A program made the position numbers and the translations under genes. Source: Pseudomonas cuatrocienegasensis (lineage in GTDB: Bacteria; Pseudomonadota; Gammaproteobacteria; Pseudomonadales; Pseudomonadaceae). Taken from it: a DNA stretch of 64,000 bases. Numbering within the stretch: the first letter of the stretch is position 1; every line of letters begins with the position of its first letter. The stretch lies in the NCBI RefSeq assembly GCF_900110925.1, contig NZ_FOFP01000006.1, forward strand, positions 174,021 through 238,020, given 5' to 3'. Positions 44,783-54,284 of this stretch are shown piece after piece. The notes under the pieces are model-generated. The model saw only the letters and a list, made by a program, of their open reading frames with translations. It searched no databases and was not told the DNA's origin.

Positions 44783-47347
44783 TTAGTGAAAGACGATTTC
44801 GTCGTCTTTCACCGTGCCGGTGACGCGGCTGCCGGGCTCGAACTTGCCGGCCAAAATCAACTGCGCCAGCGGATTTTCGATCCAGCGCTGGATCGCACGC
44901 TTGAGCGGGCGGGCGCCGTAGACCGGGTCGTAGCCAATGGCGATCAGCTTATCCAGCGCTTCGCCGCTCAGGTCCAGGCCCAGCTCGCGCTCGGCCAAGC
45001 GCTCACGCAGGCGGTCCAGCTGGATTTGCGCGATGCCGGCGATCTGCTCGCGCGCCAGCGGCTCGAAGATCACCACCTCGTCGATACGGTTGATGAACTC
45101 GGGACGGAAGTGCGTGCTCACCGCATCCATCACCGCCGCGCGCTGCGCCTCGCGGTCGCCGACCAGCTCCTGGATCTGCGTCGAGCCGAGGTTGGAGGTC
45201 ATCACCACCACGGTGTTCTTGAAGTCCACGGTGCGCCCGTGGCTGTCAGTCAGGCGGCCGTCTTCGAGCACCTGCAGCAGCACGTTGAACACATCCGGGT
45301 GGGCCTTCTCCACCTCATCCAGCAAGATCACCGAGTAAGGTTTGCGGCGTACTGCTTCGGTCAGGTAGCCACCCTCTTCGTAGCCGACATAACCGGGCGG
45401 TGCGCCGATCAACCGAGCCACGGAGTGCTTCTCCATAAACTCGGACATGTCGATGCGCACCAGCGCCTCTTCGGTATCGAAGAGGAACTCGGCCAGCGCC
45501 TTGCACAGCTCGGTCTTGCCCACCCCGGTCGGGCCGAGGAAAAGGAACGAACCACTCGGCCGGTTCGGGTCCGACAGCCCGGCACGGGAACGGCGCACGG
45601 CGTTGGCCACTGCGACCACGGCCTCTTCCTGACCAATCACCCGCTGGTGCAACAGGCCTTCCATCTTCAGCAGCTTATCGCGCTCGCCTTCGAGCATCTT
45701 GCTGACCGGGATGCCGGTCCACTTCGACACCACCTCGGCGATCTCTTCTTCGGTGACCTTGCTGCGCAGCAGCTGGTTCTCGGTCTTGCCATGCTGGTCG
45801 ACCATCTGCAGGCTGCGCTCCAGATCCGGAATGATCCCGTACTGCAGCTCGGCCATACGGTTGAGGTCGCCCTTGCGCCGCGCCGCTTCCAGCTCCTGAC
45901 GCGACTGCTCGATGCGCTGCTGAATCTGTGCCGAACCTTGCACCTCGGCCTTCTCGGATTTCCAGATGTCTTCCAGATCAGCGTATTCGCGCTCCAGCCG
46001 GGCGATGTCTTCGTTGAGTTTGGTCAGGCGCTTGATGGCAGCGTCGTCGTCTTCCTTTTTCAGCGCCTGGGCTTCGACCTTGAGCTGAATCAGACGGCGT
46101 TCCAGACGATCGAGCACTTCCGGCTTGGAGTCGATCTCCATGCGGATACGGCTGGCAGCCTCATCGATCAGGTCGATGGCTTTGTCCGGCAACTGACGGT
46201 CGGTGATATAGCGGTGCGAGAGCTTGGCCGCGGCGATGATCGCGCCATCGGTGATCGCCACCTTGTGGTGCACCTCATAGCGTTCCTTGAGGCCGCGGAG
46301 GATGGCGATGGTGTCTTCCTCGCTCGGTTCATCGACCAGCACTTTCTGGAAGCGCCGCTCCAGCGCCGCGTCCTTCTCGATAAACTGGCGGTACTCATTT
46401 AGCGTCGTGGCACCCACACAGTGCAGCTCACCGCGCGCCAGGGACGGCTTGAGCATATTGCCGGCGTCCATCGCGCCCTCGCCCTTGCCGGCACCGACCA
46501 TGGTGTGCAACTCGTCGATAAACAGGATGACCCGGCCTTCCTGCTTGGACAGCTCGTTGAGCACGGCTTTCAGGCGCTCCTCGAACTCGCCGCGGAACTT
46601 CGCCCCGGCGATTAGTGAGCCCATGTCCAGGGACAACAGGCGCTTGTCCTTGAGGCCATCCGGCACTTCGCCGTTGACGATGCGCTGAGCCAGGCCCTCG
46701 GCAATGGCGGTCTTGCCCACGCCGGGCTCGCCGATCAGTACCGGGTTGTTCTTGGTACGCCGCTGCAAGACCTGGATGGTGCGACGGATTTCATCGTCGC
46801 GACCGATCACCGGGTCGAGCTTGCCTTCTTCGGCACGCTTGGTCAGGTCGACGGTGTACTTGTCCAGGGCCTGGCGCGATTCCTCGACATTCGGGTCGTT
46901 CACCGCATCGCCACCACGCAGGTTGCTCACGGCGTTTTCCAAGGCTTTCTTGCTAACGCCTTGACCGAGCAACAGCTTGCCGAGCTTGGTGTTGTCATCC
47001 ATGGCGGCGAGCAGCACCAGCTCGCTGGAGATGAACTGGTCACCCTTCTGCTGCGACAGGCGGTCGGCCTGGTTGAGCAGGCGCGCCAGGTCCTGGGACA
47101 GGTTGACGTCGCCGGTGGGGTTCTGAATTTTCGGTAGCTGGTCCAGCTCCTTGCTCAGGGCCTGGCGCAGACTGTTGACCTCGAAGCCGACCTGCATCAG
47201 CAGCGGGCGGATCGAGCCGCCCTGCTGGTCGAGCAGCGCCTGCATCAGGTGCAGCGGCTCGATGGCGGCGTGGTCGTGGCCGACGGCCAGGGATTGGGCG
47301 TCGGACAGGGCGAGTTGCAACTTACTGGTTAAACGGTCGATTCGCAT
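44783..47347 (-). CDS. clpB: Disaggregase chaperone ClpB
   Basis: The 854-residue AAA+ hexamer that extracts polypeptides from aggregates together with DnaK. The N-domain (1-145) is followed by AAA1 with Walker [10 protein letters not shown] (about 205), the coiled-coil M-domain (about 400-525) and AAA2 with Walker [10 protein letters not shown] (about 605). The substrate-loop YVGYEEGG is intact. It is preceded by AAAGGAAGG and by a good sigma-32 promoter at 47422-47450, so heat induction is expected. The size and motifs exclude ClpA. Confidence 0.97.
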   Translation of the reverse strand: MRIDRLTSKLQLALSDAQSLAVGHDHAAIEPLHLMQALLDQQGGSIRPLLMQVGFEVNSLRQALSKELDQLPKIQNPTGDVNLSQDLARLLNQADRLSQQKGDQFISSELVLLAAMDDNTKLGKLLLGQGVSKKALENAVSNLRGGDAVNDPNVEESRQALDKYTVDLTKRAEEGKLDPVIGRDDEIRRTIQVLQRRTKNNPVLIGEPGVGKTAIAEGLAQRIVNGEVPDGLKDKRLLSLDMGSLIAGAKFRGEFEERLKAVLNELSKQEGRVILFIDELHTMVGAGKGEGAMDAGNMLKPSLARGELHCVGATTLNEYRQFIEKDAALERRFQKVLVDEPSEEDTIAILRGLKERYEVHHKVAITDGAIIAAAKLSHRYITDRQLPDKAIDLIDEAASRIRMEIDSKPEVLDRLERRLIQLKVEAQALKKEDDDAAIKRLTKLNEDIARLEREYADLEDIWKSEKAEVQGSAQIQQRIEQSRQELEAARRKGDLNRMAELQYGIIPDLERSLQMVDQHGKTENQLLRSKVTEEEIAEVVSKWTGIPVSKMLEGERDKLLKMEGLLHQRVIGQEEAVVAVANAVRRSRAGLSDPNRPSGSFLFLGPTGVGKTELCKALAEFLFDTEEALVRIDMSEFMEKHSVARLIGAPPGYVGYEEGGYLTEAVRRKPYSVILLDEVEKAHPDVFNVLLQVLEDGRLTDSHGRTVDFKNTVVVMTSNLGSTQIQELVGDREAQRAAVMDAVSTHFRPEFINRIDEVVIFEPLAREQIAGIAQIQLDRLRERLAERELGLDLSGEALDKLIAIGYDPVYGARPLKRAIQRWIENPLAQLILAGKFEPGSRVTGTVKDDEIVFH

Positions 47348-47421
47348 GGCGTCATCCTTCCTTTAAAGGCAGGCCGGCGCGATGCATGCGCCTGAAACTA
47401 CAAACCTGCCGAGATGCAGAC

Positions 47422-47450
47422 TAGATGAGGCCGATTGTGCGCGTTTCAAG
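47422..47450 (-). promoter_or_regulatory. Sigma-32 heat-shock promoter of clpB
   Basis: On the minus strand, CTTGAAA and CCTCATCTA are separated by 13 bases, close to the RpoH consensus CTTGAA and CCCCATnT. It lies about 75 bases before the clpB ATG. Confidence 0.8.
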
Positions 47451-47499
47451 CGGCACGCAGTTGATATGGATCAGAGGCATCCGCGCGAACGCAAGAGGG

Positions 47500-47530
47500 T
47501 AGCCTGGGTTGAGCGCAGCGATACCCGGGA
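47500..47530. repeat. TAGCCTGGGTTGAGC repeat, single arm
   Basis: TAGCCTGGGTTGAGCGCAGC followed by GATACCCGGGA; the same sequence as the arms at 44667-44737. It ends six bases before the pgeF stop. Confidence 0.65.
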
Positions 47531-47535
47531 AGGTG

Positions 47536-48270
47536 TTAGCGATCAGACAGCCAGATCAGCGAAGCAAAGCGCCCAGTGCGCGAGGCAAGGCGGTAGGAGT
47601 AGAAGCGCGGGTCGCTGTGGGTGCAGAAGCCACCGCCATACACAGCCGTGACCCCGCAGGCGGCCAGGCGGATACGCGCCAACTGGTAGATATCCGCCAT
47701 AAAACGCCCGGCATTGACGCTCGGCACAAAGGCACTGGCGGCCTGGGGATGGCTGGCCACGAAGGCGTCGCGCACCTCGCCGCCGACCTCGAAGGCTTGC
47801 GGGCCGATGGCCGGCCCCAGCCAGACCAACACATCCTCGGGCGCACAAGCGAGCGCCGCAACCGTGGCTTCCAGCACCCCTGCCGCCAGCCCACGCCAGC
47901 CGGCATGGGCCGCAGCGACGCGGGTGCCGGCACGGTCGCAGAACAGCGCCGGCAAACAATCGGCAGTCATGACCGTACAGGCCAGGCCAGGGGTTGTGGT
48001 CCAACTGGCATCGGCTTCATGCACCTGCGCCGGGTCGGCCGCAACCACCTGCACGCCGTGCACCTGGCTTAGCCACGCCGGTTGGCAACCGAGCTGGCTG
48101 ACCAGGCGCTGGCGGTTCTTGGCCACGGCCTGGGGCTCGTCGCCAACGTGATCGCCGAGGTTGAAACTGTCGAACGGCGCCTGGCTGACGCCGCCATCAC
48201 GAGTGGTGACGCAGGTGCGCACCCAGGCTGGCGCCGGCCAGTCCGGGCTCAGCCAGTCATGGGCACTCAC
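47536..48270 (-). CDS. pgeF: Peptidoglycan-editing/purine-phosphorylase family protein PgeF (YfiH)
   Basis: A 244-residue protein of the DUF152 laccase-domain family. Members act on adenosine/inosine and one E. coli member edits peptidoglycan. The zinc-binding residues are visible as QVHGVQV, DCLPALFCD and AAHAGWRGLAAG, and the chain opens with VTTRDGGVSQAPFDSFNLG. Its ATG overlaps the rluD stop by four bases, indicating translational coupling, and the order rluD-pgeF-clpB is conserved in many gammaproteobacteria. Confidence 0.9.
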   Translation of the reverse strand: MSAHDWLSPDWPAPAWVRTCVTTRDGGVSQAPFDSFNLGDHVGDEPQAVAKNRQRLVSQLGCQPAWLSQVHGVQVVAADPAQVHEADASWTTTPGLACTVMTADCLPALFCDRAGTRVAAAHAGWRGLAAGVLEATVAALACAPEDVLVWLGPAIGPQAFEVGGEVRDAFVASHPQAASAFVPSVNAGRFMADIYQLARIRLAACGVTAVYGGGFCTHSDPRFYSYRLASRTGRFASLIWLSDR

Positions 48271-49241
48271 CCGATAAACGCCTCGCGGTCCTGGCGCAGC
48301 AAGGTCAGCAGCCAGACCAGATCATCCGGCAGCGGCGACTGCCACTTCATGCGCTCACCAGTGATCGGATGATCGAGTTCGAGAAAACGCGCGTGCAGCG
48401 CCTGACGCGGGAAAGCCTTGAGGCTTTCGACCATGGTTTGGCTGGCTGCTGGCGGAATGCGGAAACGCCCGCCGTAGACAGGATCACCGACCAGCGGATA
48501 ACCGACGTGGCTCATGTGCACACGAATCTGGTGCGTACGCCCGGTTTCCAGTTTGACCCGCGCATGGGTGTGCGAACGGAACCGCTCCAGTACCCGGTAA
48601 TGGCTGACCGCCGGCTTGCCGCCATCACTCACGGCCATGCGCTGGCGCTGCGAGGAACTGCGACCGATGGGTGCATTGATCTTGCCGCCGGCGGTGATCA
48701 CACCGATGACGATGCATTCATAGATGCGGCTGACCGTGCGCTTCTGCAGTTGATCGACCAGACGGGTCTGCGCCTCGATGGTCTTGGCCACCACCATCAG
48801 CCCGGTGGTGTCTTTGTCCAGGCGGTGCACGATGCCGGCACGCGGCACGTTGACGATATCCGGTACGTGGTGCAGCAGCGCATTGAGCAGCGTGCCGTCG
48901 GCATGCCCGGCTGCCGGGTGCACGACCAGACCAGCAGGCTTGTCGATCACCAGAATCTGCTCGTCTTCATAGACGATGTTCAACGCGATGTCCTGGGCAA
49001 TCCACTCGCCCTGGGCTTCCTGCTCGGCCTTGAGGGCCAACTGCGCACCGCCGTGGACGATGTCGCGCGGGCGAATCACCTCACCGTCGACGGTCAGCAG
49101 ACCTTCCTTGATCCAGGCCGACAGGCGCGAGCGCGAGTGCTCCGGGAACAGCTGGGCGGCGACTTGGTCAAGGCGTTGACCGCCCATATCGGACGGCACC
49201 TCGGCGCTCATTTCTATGGTCTGCGTATTGATAGAGGACAT
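48267..49241 (-). CDS. rluD: 23S rRNA pseudouridine synthase RluD
   Basis: A 324-residue enzyme modifying U1911, U1915 and U1917 in helix 69 of 23S rRNA. An N-terminal S4 domain (GQRLDQVAAQLFPEHSRSRL) precedes the catalytic domain with the HRLDKDTTGLMVVAK motif that carries the catalytic Asp. The ATG at 49241 (MSSINTQ) is chosen; a TTG at 49250 and an ATG at 49211 are alternatives. Divergent from bamD, the arrangement found in most gammaproteobacteria. Confidence 0.94.
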   Translation of the reverse strand: MSSINTQTIEMSAEVPSDMGGQRLDQVAAQLFPEHSRSRLSAWIKEGLLTVDGEVIRPRDIVHGGAQLALKAEQEAQGEWIAQDIALNIVYEDEQILVIDKPAGLVVHPAAGHADGTLLNALLHHVPDIVNVPRAGIVHRLDKDTTGLMVVAKTIEAQTRLVDQLQKRTVSRIYECIVIGVITAGGKINAPIGRSSSQRQRMAVSDGGKPAVSHYRVLERFRSHTHARVKLETGRTHQIRVHMSHVGYPLVGDPVYGGRFRIPPAASQTMVESLKAFPRQALHARFLELDHPITGERMKWQSPLPDDLVWLLTLLRQDREAFIG

Positions 49242-49400
49242 GCTCGGCAACGGCGGGGAGGTCTGAGAAGGTCTAGCCTTTGGTTTCGGCTACACGCTTG
49301 TGGTTAAATACGGCGTCTTTGCCCCAGGGATACCGGGGGCGCTCATCATAACAGGACGGCCCCGCTCAAGACAGCCGCCGTCTCAGGGACGCTAGCCGCC

Positions 49401-50417
49401 ATGCACGTGAAACACCTGCTGCTGATCGCCATCCTCGCCCTTACTGCTGCCTGCTCCTCCAACGAGGTGCTGGACGAAAACCTGAGCGAGACCGAGCTCT
49501 ACCAGCAGGCGCAGACCGACCTGGACAACAAGAGCTACACCAGTGCGGTGACCAAGCTCAAGGCGCTGGAGTCGCGCTACCCGTTCGGGCGCTATGCCGA
49601 GCAAGCGCAACTGGAGCTGATCTACGCCTACTACAAGAACGTCGAGCCGGAAGCTGCACGTTCCTCGGCCGAGCGTTTCATTCGCCTGCACCCGCAGCAC
49701 CCGAACGTCGACTACGCCTACTACCTCAAGGGTCTGGCCTCGTTTGACCAGGACCGCGGCCTGCTGGCGCGCTTCCTGCCGCTGGACATGACCAAGCGTG
49801 ACCCTGGCGCGGCCCGCGATTCCTACAACGAGTTCGCTCAGCTCACCAGCGGCTACCCGAACAGCCGTTATGCACCCGATGCCAAGCAGCGCATGATCTA
49901 CCTGCGCAACCTGCTGGCGGCCTACGAAGTGCACGTGGCCCACTACTACCTGACTCGCCAGGCCTATGTCGCTGCCGCCAACCGTGGCCGTTACATCGTT
50001 GAGAACTTCCAGGAAACCCCAGCCGTTGGCGACGGCCTGGCGATCATGACCGAGGCCTACCAGCGCCTGACTCTGGACGACCTGGCGGCCACCAGCCTGG
50101 CCACCCTCAAGCTCAACTACCCGGATCACCCGACCCTGGTCGATGGCGAGTTCGTGCCAAGCCAGGAAGAAGCAGACACCCGCTCCTGGCTGGCCAAAGC
50201 CACCCTCGGCCTGATCGAGAGCGAAACACCTCTGCCGCCGGGCCAGACCCGCGCCAGCCAGGACGTGATCCGCCAGTACGAAGACGCCCAGGAGCAAATC
50301 CCGGATGAACTCAAGCCGGAAAATCAGGAAGCCGTGCGCCAAGAGGAACAGGAAGCCGAAGGCAACAACAGCGACCGTTCCTGGTTTAGCTACATGACCT
50401 TTGGTGTGTTTGACTGA
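49401..50417 (+). CDS. bamD: Outer-membrane assembly lipoprotein BamD
   Basis: An essential lipoprotein of the BAM complex, 338 residues. The lipobox LTAAC puts the lipidated cysteine at residue 18. Five TPR repeats follow ([40 protein letters not shown] and later helices). The C-terminal tail (about 275-338) is long and Glu/Gln-rich, beyond the E. coli protein. Divergent from rluD. A strong terminator stands right after the stop. Confidence 0.95.
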   Translation: MHVKHLLLIAILALTAACSSNEVLDENLSETELYQQAQTDLDNKSYTSAVTKLKALESRYPFGRYAEQAQLELIYAYYKNVEPEAARSSAERFIRLHPQHPNVDYAYYLKGLASFDQDRGLLARFLPLDMTKRDPGAARDSYNEFAQLTSGYPNSRYAPDAKQRMIYLRNLLAAYEVHVAHYYLTRQAYVAAANRGRYIVENFQETPAVGDGLAIMTEAYQRLTLDDLAATSLATLKLNYPDHPTLVDGEFVPSQEEADTRSWLAKATLGLIESETPLPPGQTRASQDVIRQYEDAQEQIPDELKPENQEAVRQEEQEAEGNNSDRSWFSYMTFGVFD

Positions 50418-50432
50418 TCACTCAAGCCATGA

Positions 50433-50460
50433 AAAAGGGAAGCCTCGGCTTCCCTTTTTT
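50433..50460 (+). terminator. Intrinsic terminator after bamD
   Basis: Perfect arms AAAAGGGAAGCC and GGCTTCCCTTTT around TC, extended by TT, 15 bases after the bamD stop. Confidence 0.9.
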
Positions 50461-50516
50461 GTGCGCGCTACTTTTCAAAGGCTATGTAGCAATTGAGTGT
50501 TTCACTACATAGCAAA

Positions 50517-50576
50517 GTAGGGTGCGCCGCGCGCACCAAGCGTAACCAGGCCTCCGGTGCGCACGGCGCACCCTAC
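50517..50576. repeat. GTAGGGTGCGCC palindromic repeat
   Basis: Twenty-one-base arms, GTAGGGTGCGCCGCGCGCAC plus C on the left and the complementary GTGCGCACGGCGCACCCTAC on the right, around an 18-base centre. It lies between bamD and the nadE end. Same family as 41152-41309. Confidence 0.75.
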
Positions 50577-50612
50577 GGAATGCAGCGTCCCTTCGCGCCA
50601 GGCACGCACCAA

Positions 50613-52244
50613 TCAGTCACCCAGCCGCCAGCCCGAGGTGATCGGGTAGCGGCGATCGCGACCAAAGCCGCGCTGAGTCACCCGCACGCCCACTGCCGCC
50701 TGGCGACGCTTGTATTCGTTGAGGTCGACCAGACGCAGCACGCGGCGCACGGTCTCGGCCTCGAAGCCGGCGGCGATGATGGCATTGGCCGACAGGTCGT
50801 GCTCGATATACAGGCGCAGGATTTCGTCGAGTACCGGGTACGGCGGCAGGGAGTCTTCGTCCTTCTGGTCCGGCGCCAGCTCGGCAGATGGCGGCCGGTC
50901 GATAACCCGCTGCGGGATCACCAAACCAAGGCTGTTGCGGTATTCGCAGAGGCGAAAGACCAGGGTCTTGGGCACATCCTTGAGCACGTCGAAACCACCC
51001 GCCATGTCGCCGTAGAGCGTGGCGTAGCCCACCGCCATCTCGCTCTTGTTGCCAGTGGTCAGCACCAGATAGCCCTTCTTGTTGGAGATGGCCATCAGCA
51101 GCGTGCCACGGCAGCGTGCCTGCAGATTCTCCTCGGTGGTGTCACGGCCCATGCCTTCGAACACCGGCGCCAGGGTGCCCATAAAGGCTTCGACCATCGC
51201 CGCAATCGGCAGCACGCGATAGACCACCCCGAGCGCCTTGGCTTCGGCCTCGGCATCATCCAGGCTCATTTGCGCGGTGTAGTGGTAAGGCATCATCACC
51301 GCCTCGACATGCTCGGCACCCAGCGCATCGACGGCCACGGCCAGGGTCAGTGCCGAGTCAATGCCGCCAGACAAGCCCAATACCACGCCCTTGAAGCCAT
51401 TCTTGCGCACGTAATCACGCACCCCGACGACCAGCGCCTGGTACACGCTGGCTTCAATGCTCGCCAGCGGCGCGCAAGCGGCCCCCGGCACCTGCAGCGA
51501 CGCTCCATCAATCTGCAGCTCTACGAGCTGCAAGCCTTCACTGAACGCCTCGCTGCGCTGCAGTACCTGGCCGTCGGCCGCCACCACGCAACTGCCGCCG
51601 TCAAATACCAGCTCATCCTGCCCACCGACCTGGTTGACATAGACCACCGGCATCGCACCTTCACGGGCGCGCGCGGCGAGGATGGTTTCACGCTCGCGCT
51701 GCTTGTCGAGGTGAAACGGCGAGGCATTCAAGCTGAGCATCAGTTGGGCACCGGCGGCGCGGGCCTGGGCCATCGGCTCGGCAAACCAGATGTCTTCGCA
51801 GATGGTCACGGCAACCCGTACACCCTTGAGCGAGACCACACACGGCTGGTCACCGGCCTCGAAATAACGCTTCTCATCGAACACCCGATAGTTGGGCAGC
51901 TTCTGCTTGTAATAGCGCGCTTGCACCTGGCCGTCGGCGATAAAGGCCGCGGCGTTATAACGCCGCTCGCCCTCCAGCCAGGGGAAACCCACCACCAGGG
52001 TGATGCCCTGGGTTTCTGCCTGCAGACGCTGCAGCCCCTGTTCGATACGCAGCTGCATGCTCGAGCGCAGCAGCAGGTCTTCCGGCGGATAGCCGCACAG
52101 GGTCAGCTCGGGGAACAGAATCAGGTCAGCCTGAAACTGATCGCGAGCCTCATGGGCCGCCGCGATAATGCGGTCGACATTACCGTGCACATCACCGACA
52201 CGCATGTTCAACTGGGCCATTACAACCCGCAGGGTCTGGCTCAA
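50613..52244 (-). CDS. nadE: Glutamine-dependent NAD+ synthetase
   Basis: Final step of NAD biosynthesis, amidating deamido-NAD with ammonia from glutamine. 543 residues from a TTG start at 52244, supported by a perfect GGAGG six bases upstream. Other in-frame starts are ATG 35 codons later inside the family's conserved N-terminus or far upstream. The N-terminal nitrilase-type glutaminase has Glu (FPELTLCGYPPED), Lys (YKQKLPNYRVFDE) and Cys (VTICEDIWF). The C-terminal synthetase has the P-loop SGGIDSA and the FHLDKQRERE and KNGFKGVVLGLSGG features. Convergent with bamD. Confidence 0.93.
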   Translation of the reverse strand: MSQTLRVVMAQLNMRVGDVHGNVDRIIAAAHEARDQFQADLILFPELTLCGYPPEDLLLRSSMQLRIEQGLQRLQAETQGITLVVGFPWLEGERRYNAAAFIADGQVQARYYKQKLPNYRVFDEKRYFEAGDQPCVVSLKGVRVAVTICEDIWFAEPMAQARAAGAQLMLSLNASPFHLDKQRERETILAARAREGAMPVVYVNQVGGQDELVFDGGSCVVAADGQVLQRSEAFSEGLQLVELQIDGASLQVPGAACAPLASIEASVYQALVVGVRDYVRKNGFKGVVLGLSGGIDSALTLAVAVDALGAEHVEAVMMPYHYTAQMSLDDAEAEAKALGVVYRVLPIAAMVEAFMGTLAPVFEGMGRDTTEENLQARCRGTLLMAISNKKGYLVLTTGNKSEMAVGYATLYGDMAGGFDVLKDVPKTLVFRLCEYRNSLGLVIPQRVIDRPPSAELAPDQKDEDSLPPYPVLDEILRLYIEHDLSANAIIAAGFEAETVRRVLRLVDLNEYKRRQAAVGVRVTQRGFGRDRRYPITSGWRLGD

Positions 52245-52341
52245 GCGCCACCTCCAGAAAAAACTCGTTTGCGACGCCAAGCGCTGTCGCGGCTTACTAT
52301 CATTGTCCCGCATCGTCACCCGCGGAAACAACGCATAGCCG

Positions 52342-52392
52342 AGGGTCTGTTCCCATTTCGTTCGCGGCCGCGCCGAAACGAGAACAGACCCT
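52342..52392. repeat. Palindromic intergenic repeat, AGGGTCTG family, copy 3
   Basis: Perfect 11-bp outer arms AGGGTCTGTTC and GAACAGACCCT, plus TTTCG/CGAAA inside. Related to 593-652 and 41775-41833. It lies between nadE and the PP0621-family gene. Confidence 0.7.
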
Positions 52393-52463
52393 ACGCTTTC
52401 GAGGCTGTGCGCTACCGACGCAGTTAGCTAAACTCGCCGCTCAATTCACCAGAAGAGCACACC

Positions 52464-52700
52464 ATGGGCCTGTTCCGCCTGCTAGTTATCATCGCCATCG
52501 TGGCCACTGCTGTCTGGCTCTGGCGTCGGTTCAGCAGCCGGCCCAAGGCTCAGCCGCCCCGGCAGGACGCGCCAGCGCCCATGATACGCTGCGCCCATTG
52601 CGGCGTTCACGTCCCACGCGACCTGGCGATCAATCAGGATGAGCACTGGTACTGCAGCCAGGCGCACCTTGTGCAAGGCCCGGCCTCCGGTGGGCGCTGA
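52464..52700 (+). CDS. PP0621-family small membrane protein with zinc-ribbon-like motif
   Basis: A 78-residue protein. One membrane helix (residues 5-22), a Pro/Gln-rich linker and a C-terminal cluster of possible metal ligands: Cys43, Cys46, His49, Cys64 and His68 (CAHCGVH and YCSQAH). The family is named for a P. putida protein and has no assigned function. Its 3' end overlaps the inferred GTG start of pilS by 11 bases, so it is probably coupled to the pilus two-component genes. Confidence 0.75.
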   Translation: MGLFRLLVIIAIVATAVWLWRRFSSRPKAQPPRQDAPAPMIRCAHCGVHVPRDLAINQDEHWYCSQAHLVQGPASGGR

Positions 52701-54282
52701 CGCTCTCGCCCTGAGCGGGATACAGGGGCGGCGGGTCCTGCGGCTGTACCATCTATACCGGCTGACCATCGGCCTGGCGCTGGTGCTGCTGGTCTCCAGC
52801 GACCTGGACCAGCAGCTGCTCGACCTGCATCACCCCACACTATTTCGCAACGGCAGCTGGCTGTACCTGATACTGAATATCCTCGTGACCTTCACGGTCA
52901 GGCAGCCACGACGGCTGACCCAGGTGTTCAGCCTCGCCCTGGTCGATGTAATCCTGCTGGTCGGCCTGTTCTATGCCGCTGGCGGTACCCCTAGCGGCAT
53001 CGGCAACCTGATCATCGTTGCAGTGGCCATCGCCAATATTCTGCTGCGCGGGCGGATCGGCCTACTGATCGCCGCGGTGGCGGCCATCGGCCTGATCTAC
53101 CTGACCTTCTACCTCAGCCTCGCCAATCCGGCAGCCGCAGCCCAGTACGTACAAGCCGGCGCCCTGGGCGCACTGTGTTTCGCTGGGGCGCTGTTCGTCC
53201 AGGCCGCAACCCGCCGCCTGCAGCTTAGCGAGAGCCTGGCCGAGCAGCGTGCCGCCGACGTACGCAACCTCGAGACCCTCAATGCGCTGATCATCGAGCG
53301 CATGCGCACCGGTATTCTGGTTCTGGATGACCAACACCGTGTGCTGCTGGCCAACCAGGGCGCCCTCACCCTGCTTGGTCGCGAGGCGCTGGCGGGGAAA
53401 ATTCTCGACCCTCACGCGCCTGAGCTGATCAAACGCCTGCAACACTGGCTACACAACCCGACCCTGCGCCCCGCCAACCTGAAACCCCATGCGGACGGCC
53501 CGATGCTGCAGCCCAGTTTTATCCCGCTGCAAGGCGCCGAACAGCGGCACATCCTGGTGTTTCTCGACGATATCTCGCAGATCGCCCAGCAGGCCCAGCA
53601 GCTCAAGCTCGCCGCCCTCGGCCGCCTGACCGCCGGCATCGCTCACGAGATTCGCAACCCGCTCGGCGCCATCAGCCACGCCGCCCAGTTACTGCAGGAA
53701 TCGGAAGACCTCGCCGGCCCCGACCAGCGCCTCGCACAGATCATTCAGGACCATTCGCGGCGCATGAACCTGGTTATCGAAAACGTGCTGCAACTGTCGC
53801 GACGACGCCAGGCTGAACCGCAGTTGCTCGATCTCAAATACTGGCTGCACCGCTTCGCCAGCGAATTCCGAAGCGCCGCCCCCGCCAATCAGCAACTGCA
53901 CCTGGAGACCCAGGCCGGCACCCTGCAAACGCGTATGGATCCACACCAGCTGAACCAGGTGCTGACCAACCTGGTGCAGAACGGCCTGCGCTACAGCGCT
54001 CAGCACAACGCACTGGGCCAGGTCTGGCTAAGGCTGTTTCGCGACCCCGAGAGCGACCTGCCGGTGCTCGAAGTGCTGGATGACGGTATCGGCGTGCCAG
54101 ATGAGCAGGTCCAGCATATTTTCGAGCCCTTCTACACTACCGAGAACAAGGGCACCGGCCTTGGCCTGTATATCTCCCGCGAACTGTGCGAAAGCAACCA
54201 GGCCCGCCTTGATTACAAACCCCGTGAAAGTGGCGGCAGCTGCTTTCGCGTCACCTTCGCCCACCCGCGCAAACTGAGCTGA
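52690..54282 (+). CDS. pilS: Type IV pilus sensor histidine kinase PilS
   Basis: Six-helix inner-membrane kinase that controls pilin transcription with PilR. 530 residues from the GTG at 52690, which gives the family N-terminus (RVLRLYHLYRLTIGLALVLL) and the length of P. aeruginosa PilS. The membrane part (residues 15-175) is followed by a PAS-like cytoplasmic segment and the kinase: His in AGIAHEIRNPLGAISHAAQL, N box NLVQNGLRYS and G boxes DDGIGV and GTGLGLY. The start lies inside the PP0621-family gene. PilR follows after two bases. Confidence 0.92.
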   Translation: MGADALALSGIQGRRVLRLYHLYRLTIGLALVLLVSSDLDQQLLDLHHPTLFRNGSWLYLILNILVTFTVRQPRRLTQVFSLALVDVILLVGLFYAAGGTPSGIGNLIIVAVAIANILLRGRIGLLIAAVAAIGLIYLTFYLSLANPAAAAQYVQAGALGALCFAGALFVQAATRRLQLSESLAEQRAADVRNLETLNALIIERMRTGILVLDDQHRVLLANQGALTLLGREALAGKILDPHAPELIKRLQHWLHNPTLRPANLKPHADGPMLQPSFIPLQGAEQRHILVFLDDISQIAQQAQQLKLAALGRLTAGIAHEIRNPLGAISHAAQLLQESEDLAGPDQRLAQIIQDHSRRMNLVIENVLQLSRRRQAEPQLLDLKYWLHRFASEFRSAAPANQQLHLETQAGTLQTRMDPHQLNQVLTNLVQNGLRYSAQHNALGQVWLRLFRDPESDLPVLEVLDDGIGVPDEQVQHIFEPFYTTENKGTGLGLYISRELCESNQARLDYKPRESGGSCFRVTFAHPRKLS

Positions 54283-54284
54283 CC

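Noticed and set aside
50493..52427. A 644-codon open frame opposite nadE
   Set aside because: No protein family; it runs through an intergenic repeat and the nadE gene.
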